DNA of 64,000 nucleotides from Prosopocoilus inquinatus. Its lineage: Eukaryota > Arthropoda > Insecta > Coleoptera > Lucanidae. Where the stretch lies: NCBI GenBank assembly GCA_036172665.1, contig CM069872.1, positions 49,462,101 through 49,526,100 on the forward strand. Direction: 5' to 3'. The translations under genes and the position numbers were made by a program. Below the pieces are notes generated by a model. The model was not told the DNA's origin and did not search any database. It was given only the letters and a program-made list of their open reading frames with translations. This document shows, piece after piece, positions 53,178 through 63,700 of this stretch. Within the stretch, counting starts at the first letter, position 1. Every line of letters begins with the position of its first letter.

Positions 53178-55126
53178 CAGGGTTGCCAGAGTTTCCTTGA
53201 AAAATATAGCCAAACGTATTCCAAAAAGTAGCCCAATTACGCCAAATTTCGAAATGTAAAAAAAATATTAGATAATAATGGTATTAGGAGTACGTTATGT
53301 ATTATTTCAAATATTAGCAGGAATAAATAAAAAAATTGTAATAATAAATAATAAATAAAAAATAAAAAACAAGCACGAATTATTAATTAATTTGACAGTT
53401 GTCATGGATGCAATTTCTTTCATGTTTTTGTTTTGTTTTTACTAAAAATACGAGCAAGAAGAAACAAAAGAAAATTCAAGCAAAGAACAAAGACATACGA
53501 ACAATAAGACAAAGAAACAAATTAAAAAAATAACGTGCAAAAAATCGAAAACAAAAGTAAATGAAAAAAACAGCAACAAAAGAAGATCGATAACGCCAAC
53601 ACGAAGGAAAAATCAACAGTTTTCCGGACGAATCAAAAAGTTCGTAGACACAATGTTAATGTTTATTTCACATAGCACTACCTTTTAATTTGTCATTATG
53701 TTATTGTTATTTATTATTTTATTTTGTATACCTGCTGACTACTTTTTGTCTTTGTAATTTGTAATTGTAAATTTCTACACCACTGGTACAGAAGATCAAT
53801 ACAAAACAAAACAAAACATGATTAAAAAAATCACGAAAGAAAGGAACGACGAAATGCAGTGCGTAAAACAAAAGAAGATCGTCATAATGAACTGTTCTTT
53901 CTTGTTTTTGGTTTTGCTAAAAACAGAGGCAGAAATGAACAAAAGAAGAAAAAAAAACTAAACCAACCTGCAAAAACAATCAGAAACAGAAGAGAAATAA
54001 AAGAAGCAGCAACAAAATACAAGGCATGAAGCGAAAGAAAAACAAAAGAAGATCGACACCATCAAGCTGAACGAAAAAGCAAGTTTTCCATCAAAAATTT
54101 CCTAGAAAATAAGAGCTAACGGTAACTTAAAAAAGACGATCACAACTGTGATGGAGATAAAACAAATGAAAAACGATTAACTACGAAAAAAGTCTAATAA
54201 CAGTTTTTCGGACAGATCAAGAAGTTCGTAGAAAATAAAAGCAGACGGAAAAAGAAACGGACGATGAAAAAAATCAGATAAAAAAGAACTCAAAAGAAAA
54301 TACAACGCAGGAAGCAAAAAGCAACAAAAGATCGACACCACCAAACTGAACGAAAGAGCAAGAGCTTTTCATCAAAAAGTTCGTAGAGAATAAAAGCTGA
54401 CGGAAAACAAAAGACGATCACAACTGTGATGGACATAAAACAAATGAAAAACGATGAACTACGAAAACGGTCTAATAACAGTTTTTCGGACAGATCAAGA
54501 AGTTCGTAGAAAATAAAAGCAGACGGAAAAAGAAACGGACGATGAAAAAAATCAGATAAAAAAGAACTCAAAAGAAAATACAAGGCAGGAAGCAAAAAGC
54601 AACAAAAGATCGACACCACCAAACTGAACGAAAGAGCAAGAGCTTTTCATCAAAAAGTTCGTAGAGAATAAAAGCTGACGGAAAACAAAAGACGATCACA
54701 ACTGTGATGGACATAAAACAAATGAAAAACGATGAACTACGAAAAAGGTCTAATAACAGTTTTTCGGATAGACGATGAAAAAATCAGATAAAAAAGAACT
54801 CAAAAAAAAATACAAGGCAGGAAGCAAAAAGCAACAAAAGATCGACACCACCAAACTGAACGAAAGAGCAAGAGCTTTTCATCAAAAAGTTCGTAGAGAA
54901 TAAAAGCTGACGGAAAACAAAAGACGATCACAACTGTGATGGACATAAAACAAATGAAAAACGATGAACTACGAAAAAGGGCTAATAAAATGTTAAGTAT
55001 CATTATGTGAAGACAATAACGAAAGCAGCCCAAATCAGGTGCCCGGCGCCAACTAAGATTTTTAAGCGCCAAATTTGTCTAAAATGTAGCCCAAAAGGCG
55101 GAATTTTGCCCAATCTGGCAACCCTG
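53178..55126. mobile_element. 1.95-kb hAT-type element carrying a satellite-like array
   Basis: The ends cagggttgccagagttt and (reversed) cagggttgccagattgggc are flanked by CAGTTGAT at 53170-53177 and 55127-55134. tagcccaa lies subterminally on both sides. The interior is A-rich and mostly tandem repeat. Confidence 0.88.
54298..54990 (+). repeat. Tandem array inside the hAT element, units 278 and 232 bp
   Basis: The unit begins tacaacgcaggaagc/tacaaggcaggaagc at 54301, 54579 and 54811. The shorter step reflects loss of about 46 bp around agatcaagaagttcgtag. Units are nearly identical, so amplification is recent. A diverged unit precedes at 54030-54290. Confidence 0.85.
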
Positions 55127-55384
55127 CAGTTGATTGAAACAATCGATTAAAAACGTAGACAACTTATAATTTAAATTACTGATATATTATCGAGTGATCG
55201 GGAACTCGCACTCATTCGTGTCGAAACGTGAGCGAAATCGTGCGCTATGGTCATACGAGTAACGAAATTTTTTGACAAGTAACGAATCGGTACTTCGAGT
55301 CTCATGTTATACCGGTTACTCAGCAACGAATGCATACGGTTTGCAACAGCACTAGCCACGGGCATACAACCTGGCCTACTGTGT

Positions 55385-55610
55385 GTCAGAAGACTTAAAA
55401 ATGTCCAATGGGATAGCCCAGGTCCTCCGGAAGAAACATGGTCAAGTCAGGAAACCCCATGGTGAGCAAGGGCCTGAAGATCATCGAGATTGTCTCGATG
55501 ATCTTCCAGAAGAAATACGGTCAAGTCGAGAAACCACATAGTGAGCAAGGGCTTGAAGATCATCGAGACAGTCTCCGTGAGGTTTCTCGACTTGACCATA
55601 TTTCTTCATT
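55385..55610. repeat. Composite of direct and inverted repeats
   Basis: A roughly 70-bp unit (gaagaaacatggtcaagtca ... gtgagcaagggcctgaagat) is repeated directly, and its first 27 bp recur inverted at the end (tttctcgacttgaccat). The hairpin gaagatcatcgagat/ctcgatgatcttc lies at 55476-55507. Confidence 0.7.
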
Positions 55611-56350
55611 TATTGATTGTCAATTGATCGTCTTTGCTTATATTTTTATTTTTTTTATTTACTCGATTTGAATTTCTTTTACAATTGAATCCTTTCCATC
55701 AACGGTCATTTTTGATTTCTCTTTTATGCAATTTGATTTTATTTATTGGTTATCAATTGATCGTCTTTTGTTTTTGTTTTATTTATTCGATTTGAGTTTA
55801 TTTTACATTTTAATCCCGTCGATTGATCGTCGTCACTTTTATTTTCTCTTTTATGCCATTTGATTTTAATTATTGATTATTATTAACTGATCGTCTTTTG
55901 TTTTATTTACTGGATTTGCGTTTATTTTACATTTTAATTCCTTCGGTCGATGACCATTTTTGTTCTCTTTCATGCGATTTGATTTTATTTTTTAATTATA
56001 GTTTTTTAATGTTTTTGATACGATTTTTTATTTTTTAATTGTCAATTGATTGACTTTTATTATTTTTTTTTTCATTCACTCAGTTTGAGTTTATTTCATT
56101 TTGATCTTTAATATCGACAGATTAAATTTTTTGCTTGTCCATGTTCATCCACGATCGTCTTTTGTTTTTGTTTCATTAAATTTGAGGATATTTTATTATT
56201 ATTTTGATTATCAGTTAATCGTCTTTTTTTATTTTTTTATACAAGTTTATAGTTACCTTTTCATTTCATAGTCACATTTATGTTTCACATTGTTTCTCCT
56301 TTGTTTCCATAACTCCATTTTTATTTCATATTTTATTGAGCGGTCACGGG
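55611..56350. repeat. Degenerate T-rich tandem array, unit about 125 bp
   Basis: Recurring words are attgatcgtctttt, tttattcgatttgagttta and cttttatgcaatttgatttt. Composition and the word gatcgtctttt resemble the 33-34 kb repeat. Confidence 0.6.
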
Positions 56351-57930
56351 AAACTTTTTACCTACTTTTTTTTTAATTTATTTAGTATTTTCTGCTTTTT
56401 ATAATGCAATAATAAAATTAGAGCAGTTTAAGCTTCTTAATTTCTCCCTTAATTTATTAATAAAACTTATTCCACAAACTGCCACTTTATTATTGAAAAA
56501 ACTCGAAATTGATCGAAACTTTTTTCCAGTTTTGTTTTAATTAATCAGCGGTTTCTTAACCATATGAACAGCCCTTTTTAAATTAGAATTTAAAATATTA
56601 TTTTTAATATTTTTATTGGAAAGATTGCCTGGGCACAACCCTCTGATAACATTTGATTAATACTTTACCGATATCCAGTGGCGCCCATTTATATTAAAAA
56701 AAAAGAAAGAAGAAACAAGAACCCACCACGACGCACTCAACACATAAAAAGAAAAAAAAAACACGAAAAGTTATTGATACCTTACCAAAAATTTACTTAA
56801 AAAACCCTATATTTTGATCTCTTCCAGCTGCCCTCCGTAATTTTGGAACACTTAGTATAAGGTTAAAAATTTGAAAATCGTTGTGCGACGAGATGGTGAA
56901 GAGATTATACATTATGACGCCACAAAGTCAAATACGCCTTCAATTCCTCGGGAGTTCATACTAATCCTTTGATTTAACAGATTATGTTAGATAAAAGTAT
57001 GACGAAACTAAGACTAGTCACCAACATTTTTGTAACGTGCATATAAAAATAGCTTTATTAGAATTATTAGTACAGCTAAATCCGTATTTGGCCATAAAAA
57101 AAAGTCCTAACGCGTCACATTTTGAAATAATATACAGGGTTGGACAAAACTTTCTGCGAAACCTTCTTTAGGAGGTGGATGACCACCGCCTATCCACCCC
57201 TCTTGTTGTTACCCTTAGTTTTAAAAAAGAAACGCCAGCCGGACGCTAATAAATCGTATATTCAGACGAGTGACGCCATCTTTTGGTCAACCGACTGTTC
57301 GCGGGTTGATGGAGACGCGTAGTTATGCGTTCTCGAGAAGCTACGCCATCTGTCTGGAATGTTTCAGAAAGTTCGTGTTACTTCCATGGATGGCCTTCGA
57401 TGTAATTCTAGTAACAGCCGTACTGGATATTTGAAGGAGGACGGCGCGCAATTTGAACAAGTCTACTTTTAGCGAGCGATAGTGCGAGCATCTTGGGCGA
57501 CATAAACGGTGAAATATTAAAGCGTTATTTATTGAAATAAGTGTTGTACGTTATTGTTTATTGTGTAATTTGAACTGTCATAAGCTAGTGTTTAATTAAA
57601 GTTTTGAAATCGAGTGACAATTATTATTTGCGAACCCCGAATTCGCAAGAAAATAAACCAAAACTTTGTAACTAATACTAATAAATGTACTGCCTTTCAG
57701 ATCATTGTAGAGTAAAGTGAAATATGAAATGTTTAATGAAATTCACTCTCCGTCGCCGTCGTTTAAGTTAATGTCATGACATTTTCTCTACCTTTACCTT
57801 TCAGAAGCTGCTATTTAGAGCGACACCCTACTTTACAACTGAAGCGATGAACTGATTATTTTTTGCATTTGTCTTTCTGCTTGCAACGTTAAAAAGTATT
57901 TAGTATGCAAAAAAAAATTAATTTCATTGG
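56351..57930. other. Intergenic, no gene recognised
   Basis: atacagggttggacaaaact at 57131 looks like the end of a Tc1/mariner-type element, but no partner end was found. The rest is unassigned. Confidence 0.4.
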
Positions 57931-57938
57931 TAATGCAA

Positions 57939-58290
57939 TACCATGCGATCAACGGAATTTATAATTAGAGCAGGCCTGTGGTATTTTCGGAACAGTTGGC
58001 AATACAGGCTTACAGTTTGAAATTAAAAAATTTAAGTGTCAGAATTGTGACATTTATTATTATTTTTTTAATTATTGATAAACGAATACGTTGTAGAACC
58101 CTCCCTAATATTCTGGAAAAGGATTTAAACCAGCATCCATACAAAATAAAGATTGTATAAAGCACCTGCATAACCTCAAATACGACAACTGTCAACTTAT
58201 TATTTATTTTCCATTGTATCCAACCGCACAGCATAAAGTAGCACCAAGCACAGCCTCCTCTAATTATGAATTGCATTGATCGCCCTGTAT
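57939..58290. mobile_element. MITE, first of an inverted pair
   Basis: The ends taccatgcgatcaacggaat and (reversed) atacagggcgatcaatgcaa, then attcataattagagga, are inverted repeats. The interior shares attctggaaaaggattt and ccagcatcca with the copy at 58919-59282, in opposite orientation. Confidence 0.75.
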
Positions 58291-58427
58291 TATTATTATT
58301 AAGTAAAAGTATTTTAAAACTTTAATCGGACACTGTTTAAATTAAAACGTTTCAATATCGCGGCGACTTCAATTATTATTACTATCGAAGCTCTCTTTTA
58401 TGATATTTAAAATTCTTTCAGAAGAAA

Positions 58428-58621
58428 TACACAGAGAAAAAAATCAATAGTAAAAAGTAACACAAATTGTAGTCAGAACGAAGACAGAAACAAATTGTAG
58501 CAAATATTCGCATAATTGTCGGGCTACTTACTACAATTGTGCTAATATTTGCTACAATCTGTTTCTGTCATCATTCTGACTACAATACAATTCAATTTTA
58601 CTATTGATTTTTCTCTGTGTA
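58428..58621. mobile_element. 194-bp MITE, near-perfect hairpin
   Basis: tacacagagaaaaaaatcaa at the left mirrors ttgatttttctctgtgta at the right. Inner arms (ttgtagtcagaa, agcaaatatt) also pair. TA ends. Confidence 0.85.
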
Positions 58622-58918
58622 CTCGCCACCAAAATAATGGTAATTTCAAACACGTATCACTTGGAGGTATGTAGGTTATCGTTTGTCATTTGAGATTTGA
58701 ACAAATGTAGCTGCGTACGTTGCCACCAAACCTAAAAAAAAATAAAATTTCGCGTGTTTTAACAGGCTACACTAATGAAACCCAAACGACTCATTTGAGT
58801 TTCATAATGTAGTCCATTAAAGCGCCGAAACAGGAGAGAATATTTTTGTATCGCAATGGTAGGTGTACTACTTTACCGTTAATTTTTTTTGCACGCAACA
58901 TATTTCAGTAGTAGTATA

Positions 58919-59282
58919 TACCGGGTGATCAACGAAATTCATAATTAGAGGAGGCTGTGATTGGTGCTATTTTATGTTGTGTGGTTGGATACACTGAAAA
59001 GAAAGAAATAATAAATCGACAGTTGTCATATTTGAGGTTACGCTCGTGTTTTGTGTAATCTTTATTTTATTATTCTATTTTGAATGGATGCTGGTTTGAA
59101 TCCTTTTTTAGAATATTAGGGGAGGTTCCATAAGACAAATCAGTTCATTATCAATCATTAAAAATAAATGTAATAATTCTGACATTTCAGATTTTTAATG
59201 TCACATTGCAAGCTTGTGTTGCCAACCTTTTTGGAAAATATCACAGCCTGCTCTAATTATAAATTCCGTTGATCGCATGGTA
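58919..59282. mobile_element. MITE, second of an inverted pair
   Basis: taccgggtgatcaacgaaat at the left mirrors atttccgttgatcgcatggta-like sequence at the right. It is the same family as 57939-58290 but reversed, 0.6 kb away. Confidence 0.75.
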
Positions 59283-59513
59283 GTTTATTCTTATAGGAAC
59301 AATTGTTGTTATAATGAGAATAAACTAGAAATTGAACTGGGATTGAGAAAACGAGTCTTTTAATGTGACGTATCCCGAGTCCTGGTTTTCAATTTCAGGA
59401 AAACGATCACATTATTACAAAGAAAAGATAAAATGTGATGGTTTTCCATTTCCAAACCTCTGATCTTAAAAATATTGTCATTAATTTATTAACAAACATT
59501 CCATTAACACTAA

Positions 59514-59637
59514 TATCGTTTTCGATTGACACGCACTATTTGCACTGAGAATATCTTCATCTTGTTTTAACCTCATGGAATAAAATGAGATGAAGATAGA
59601 GATAGTGAAGAAGATAGTGCACCGCAATCGAAAAAGC
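59514..59637. mobile_element. Small MITE
   Basis: tcgttttcgattgacacgca mirrors tgcaccgcaatcgaaaaagc. The arms continue through gcactat and atcttcatct. Confidence 0.6.
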
Positions 59638-60159
59638 TTTAATTTATTTAATGCTGACTATAAACTAATTTATTTTGACAACTAACTTCAATGCGAACTG
59701 TCAATGTCTGTTTTCTTTTTTATTTCTCCAGACGACTGATTAAATTCGTGGGGCTTGTTTGCGAGGTTGTTCGACCCGCGAAAGTTCCATCCCGGTCCAT
59801 CTGTCTATCGAAGTGACCAGAAAATTCCGTCGCGGAAGCAAACAGACGTAGACCAGAAGCTTCGAGATTATGTCGCGCCGGCTCTGACGCATGTCCAACT
59901 ATTCGTCGCGCTTTAGATCGTCGCAATACATTTACCTTACTTGCTTGCAGAAATACGTTTTCAGTATTTAACATAATTCTACTAAAAATAACGTCGTATG
60001 CGACACATAAATATTTGAAATGCTCCAGGAATCTTTCGTATTTCTTATGAATATAATATACCTTTTATTGGAACGTAACTTTTTATTTTTATTTTTTTAC
60101 GTTTTCCAGCTGTTTTTTTTAAATAAGTTTTAATATTTGTTCCCATTTTAACCAGTCCA

Positions 60160-61325
60160 CTTTTTCAACAATGCCAAGTTTACTTGTACCCGTTAATGAT
60201 GTTTTATTTTTATGAAAATATAATTCTGGATTCATTCCTTGATACGAATGGCAACCAAATACTACTAAATTTTATATAATCAATGATTTGATTCGAAATT
60301 TCTTACGCTAGTTCTACAAAATATCTACAGAGGTCGTTAACAAATATCGAATTCAAGGTTGATAGAGCTGGACTGTGTATTAGGAGGTTGCCTTGGTCTA
60401 GAGGGGAGGGTTTGAGTACGTAGCCCGTTACGTCACGTTACGTAATAAATTTCATTGGGCATATTAATCAGGTTTTTAGATTATTTGATCAATTGGATCA
60501 CAGAATAGACCTTTTTCGTTACTACACGTCGAGGCGCTTGTGCGCGTACATTTTCTGTTCTGGTTATTTTGATAATGTAAGGTTGGCTACAATGTAACCC
60601 CTTTTGTGGTAATAATAGTCTAATTAATAAGTATCAGATTAAAGTTATATTCCGTTGTCCTGATTTAAGTAAACGACCAGAACGCAGTGAACTTATGTAC
60701 ATTGCCGAGTAAAAAATTGATATTAATTTTAGGTTATGTTAAATTTTAGTTACATATTCGTAACCTTTGACGTTTGCGACAAGTAAGTCACTAGATTTGA
60801 ATGGGTAAGGATCAAACTACACATTTAAATGGGAACGAGGTAACCTGGTAGATGCAATATCAGTTTTACCAACCTTAACTGCATTCCCAAATACCTCGCT
60901 TGATTGATGTTTTATTTTTATGATTCTTTCCTTTACACGAATGGCGAGCAAATAATTTAAATTTTACGTGATCCATGATTTTATTCACAATTTCTTTCAA
61001 ACGCCGCGCCGTTTCAAATGCCACATTTGTTTAGGCAAAACATTAGTTCTACAAATCTGCAGAGGTCGTGACCACATATTAAATTCCCGAATATCTCGCT
61101 TGACTGATGTTTTATTTTTATGAAAATGTAAATCTGAATTCATTCCTTTACACGAATGGCGAGCAAATAATTTAAATTTTACGTGATCCATGATTTTATT
61201 TACGATTTCTTTCAAACGCCGCGCCGTTTCAAATGCCACATCTGTTTAGGCAAAACGTTAGTTCTACAAAAGATCTGCAGAGGTCGTGACCAAATTTTTA
61301 ATTCCCGAATATCTCGCTAACGTTT
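60160..61325 (+). repeat. Triplicated segment, steps of about 200-218 bp, split by an insertion
   Basis: attcccgaatatctcgctt and tacacgaatggcgagcaaat recur at 60883, 61083 and 61301. The second and third units share caaacgccgcgccgtttcaa. A diverged first unit (60170-60353) is separated from the rest by the SINE-like repeat at 60354. Confidence 0.75.
60354..60484 (+). repeat. Dispersed repeat, possible tRNA-derived SINE fragment (copy 2)
   Basis: It matches 14163-14290 over its length, with about 15-20 differences, on the same strand. Confidence 0.55.
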
Positions 61326-61546
61326 GCATCAATATACCGAGTGTTTAATGTTTCTGGAAAGCTAATTTTATTCTATCTTCAAAAACGTAAAAATATACAG
61401 GATGTTCCGCAAAAGAAATCAAAAGTTCAGCTCATATCTAAAAAACTATGCGCCTTAGAAAAATATAACAAATAGTAATGAATTATACGTTAAAAAGTGT
61501 CTTAAAGAGGGTTTTACAGAAATCGAAAATTTTCATAAACAAGAAA

Positions 61547-61688
61547 AAACAGCGACATCCTACGATCGCTTTTTGACCTGACATTGCTACGTCTCTGCTG
61601 ATGAAGCCCCAAACAGGGCTGAAACAGCTGTACAGAGGCTCCTCGAGGTTTTCATTGCAATCAAAAACGATTTACAACAAATTTTTTT
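61547..61688 (+). mobile_element. Hammerhead-ribozyme retroelement, copy D (142 bp, exact 12-bp TSD)
   Basis: ATAAACAAGAAA at 61535-61546 is repeated exactly at 61689-61700. The insert starts aaacagcgacatcctacgat and ends in a T run after caatcaaaaacgatttacaa. Relative to copy C it lacks 20 bases of the distal helix I strand. Confidence 0.85.
61593..61637 (+). ncRNA. Hammerhead ribozyme, type I, copy D (intact core)
   Basis: The order is: helix I ctctg (61593-61597), CTGATGA (61598-61604), stem II agccc/gggct with loop caaaca (61605-61620), GAAAC (61621-61625), loop agct, GTA (61630-61632) and helix I cagag (61633-61637). All core bases match the family consensus, and cleavage is predicted after A61632. 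Helix III is only AC/GT, so a dimer through the palindrome acagctgt is the likely active form. Confidence 0.85.
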
Positions 61689-62429
61689 ATAAACAAGAAA
61701 GTTATAAAGATTTTCAGAAATCGCAGACTTTTGAAAAACGCACTGTAGCTCTTAAGTGGATCAAGGTATCGAAATGTGGTTTTCACCATTAATTTTGTAA
61801 TAAAAATCGAGCTGCAGACACCATAGTCAGTTTTTGATTACCGTATTTAAAAATAGATGTCTCCCTTTAAATGTGTCAAATTTGACCAACCCTATACACA
61901 CCCTTACCTTCACTTCAGCACAACCTCGAAGAATTGATTTATATGGCAGTGTTCACTCAAGGCAGTGGTCAGTGGTCATTTAAACAAAGTCGATACTCAA
62001 CTGTCATGTGCTATCACGCAATGTTGAAAACAATTCTCTGGCAACGAACAAAATAAGACGTTTTAATAAAAAACAAACAAAAAAATTGTAGTATTAAAAA
62101 CGGAATAATCGCGAGTTTTCAGGTCAATGATAAGACATGATTTGATTTTGCTTAATTAAAAAAAAAAATAGGTGATTTTCACGATTTGAAAAACGATTGA
62201 AAAGAATCAGGTTTTTCCACTAAAGAAACACTGCTTGTTAACTCATCCCGTCACGAAATATTGACACACAGTTTCCAATTAAACACATCTAATTAATAAT
62301 TACAGTTAATTGCCTCGAGGATTGAAAGGTAAACATCGTAAATTGATTGTAAACAGTGCTTTCTAACCTATCCCACTGCGAACGACACGACACGAAACAA
62401 AAGCGAATCAACAAGCGCATCGACTCACC

Positions 62430-62780
62430 GTTTCTGTGCGTGTGTGTCTTTGGAAATCACTGCAACGTTAACGTTTGTTTGGGCACTCCACAAAGATAAC
62501 CACAACCATATTGTTACTTGTTTATCCGTCTTCGCTTTGCACCTGGTTCACCTGGTTTGTTTGCATACCTGCCGTGCTACGTAACGAACGAAATTCCCTA
62601 CATTTCGCAAGACGCTTTCCCGCCTTTACAGTTTCAAATCGATACGAACGAAGAGGGCGTCGTGATAGTTGCAGTTTCGGTAAAGGAAATCCCTAGAAAT
62701 GGAAATCATGGCCGACCAATATCAATATGCTACGCATACTTGGCATTTTTTTTATTGTTTGGAAAATTTTGAATTCGCAG
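62430..62780 (+). other. Possible promoter and first exon of a further gene
   Basis: This stretch is richer and less repetitive than its surroundings. On the + strand an ATG at 62699 opens MEIMADQYQYATHTWHFFYC and continues to GAATTCGCAG/GTGAGT (donor 62781), 27 codons plus one base, with no known domain. On the - strand a strong donor GTGAGT lies at 62428-62423 and could end an untranslated exon of the flippase or another gene. Confidence 0.25.
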
Positions 62781-62857
62781 GTGAGTAAATTAGAGTAGAT
62801 TTGGAGTAGATCTTGGAAATAGATGGTAAGTAGTGACCTCTGTGGTGAGAATTCTTA

Positions 62858-62935
62858 ATTCTACGTCATTCAGTAGAATCGTTGATTGAGATATTTACTC
62901 TAAATATTTCAATCAACGGTAGAATGTCAAAAGTA
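62858..62935. repeat. Hairpin
   Basis: ctacgtcattcagtagaatc and the following gttgattgagatattta pair with taaatatttcaatcaacggtag downstream. Stem about 25 bp with interruptions. Confidence 0.5.
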
Positions 62936-63013
62936 TGTAGTATGGGTAGTATGCGCAGTGAGTATATAGTGGTATATAGGTATTATACACAGGGCGATCG
63001 AAATTGTTTGTCC

Positions 63014-63198
63014 TGATCCTGTACTACTTTCCGTGAGCTTCGTATCAATATTTACGTATATCGGATGTTTTTATTAATTAAGTTCGATTTGGATGTAAGT
63101 TTTGCGAATGTTCCCTGCACTCCCCTGCTTTCCGTGCCAATCTTCGTCTGGTAAACGTAAATATTGATGCGAAACTCGCGGAAAGTAGTGTAGGATCA
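63014..63198. mobile_element. 185-bp MITE with 43-bp arms
   Basis: tgatcctgtactactttccg (63014-) mirrors cggaaagtagtgtaggatca (to 63198), and the arms run to cgtaaatattga. Just upstream, acagggcgatcgaaat recalls the 57.9-kb family ends. Confidence 0.75.
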
Positions 63199-63614
63199 TA
63201 TATACTCACTGGTATGCGTGATAATAGCTCAAATCAAAGTACTCTATCAAATATAAAATATTAAATCATTATTTAAAGTGTGCTTTGCTTTGTCTCTTTG
63301 TAGTTCTAAGAAATCTTTGAATTGTAAAGTAGATAAGCGGGACTATAATAAAAGTACCGGCTATTCCATTTTCGATGGGGTCATGCTGTGACAACTTAAT
63401 ATAAAAATGTGGTACCCTGTGTTTGAAACTTGAGTTACTTTTGCTTCCAAACTCTGCAGGCGCCACTGTCCTAAAAGCGCTGTAATATGGTGGCAACTCT
63501 GTCTTTGGTAAACAACAGGGTAAACAGTTTCATACAAGTTTATTGACATTACTCATGAGTATTTGCAATTAAATCTTATACGTAATGTTGTAATGTGTCG
63601 CAAATTACACATTT

Positions 63615-63700
63615 CTAGTGTTGTTAAATCACCGGTAATTTATTTTTAATGTTACCTTACCGGCCTGCTTACCGGTAATGTTACCGTAATATTACCAATT
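63615..63700. repeat. Short repeats of accggtaat
   Basis: Five variants of taccggtaat or its parts lie within 85 bp. The remaining 63.7-64.0 kb shows nothing further. Confidence 0.5.

Noticed and set aside
54290..55072. Repeated - strand frames with the same Phe/Leu-rich peptide
   Set aside because: They are by-products of the tandem array within the hAT element. Start and stop positions track the repeat, not a gene.
57131..57160. atacagggttggacaaaact as an element end
   Set aside because: No matching inverted end within reach and no transposase, so no element is called.
62518..62772. 84-codon + strand frame
   Set aside because: No recognisable domain; it runs past the candidate donor in a different frame. 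It is probably untranslated leader left open by composition.
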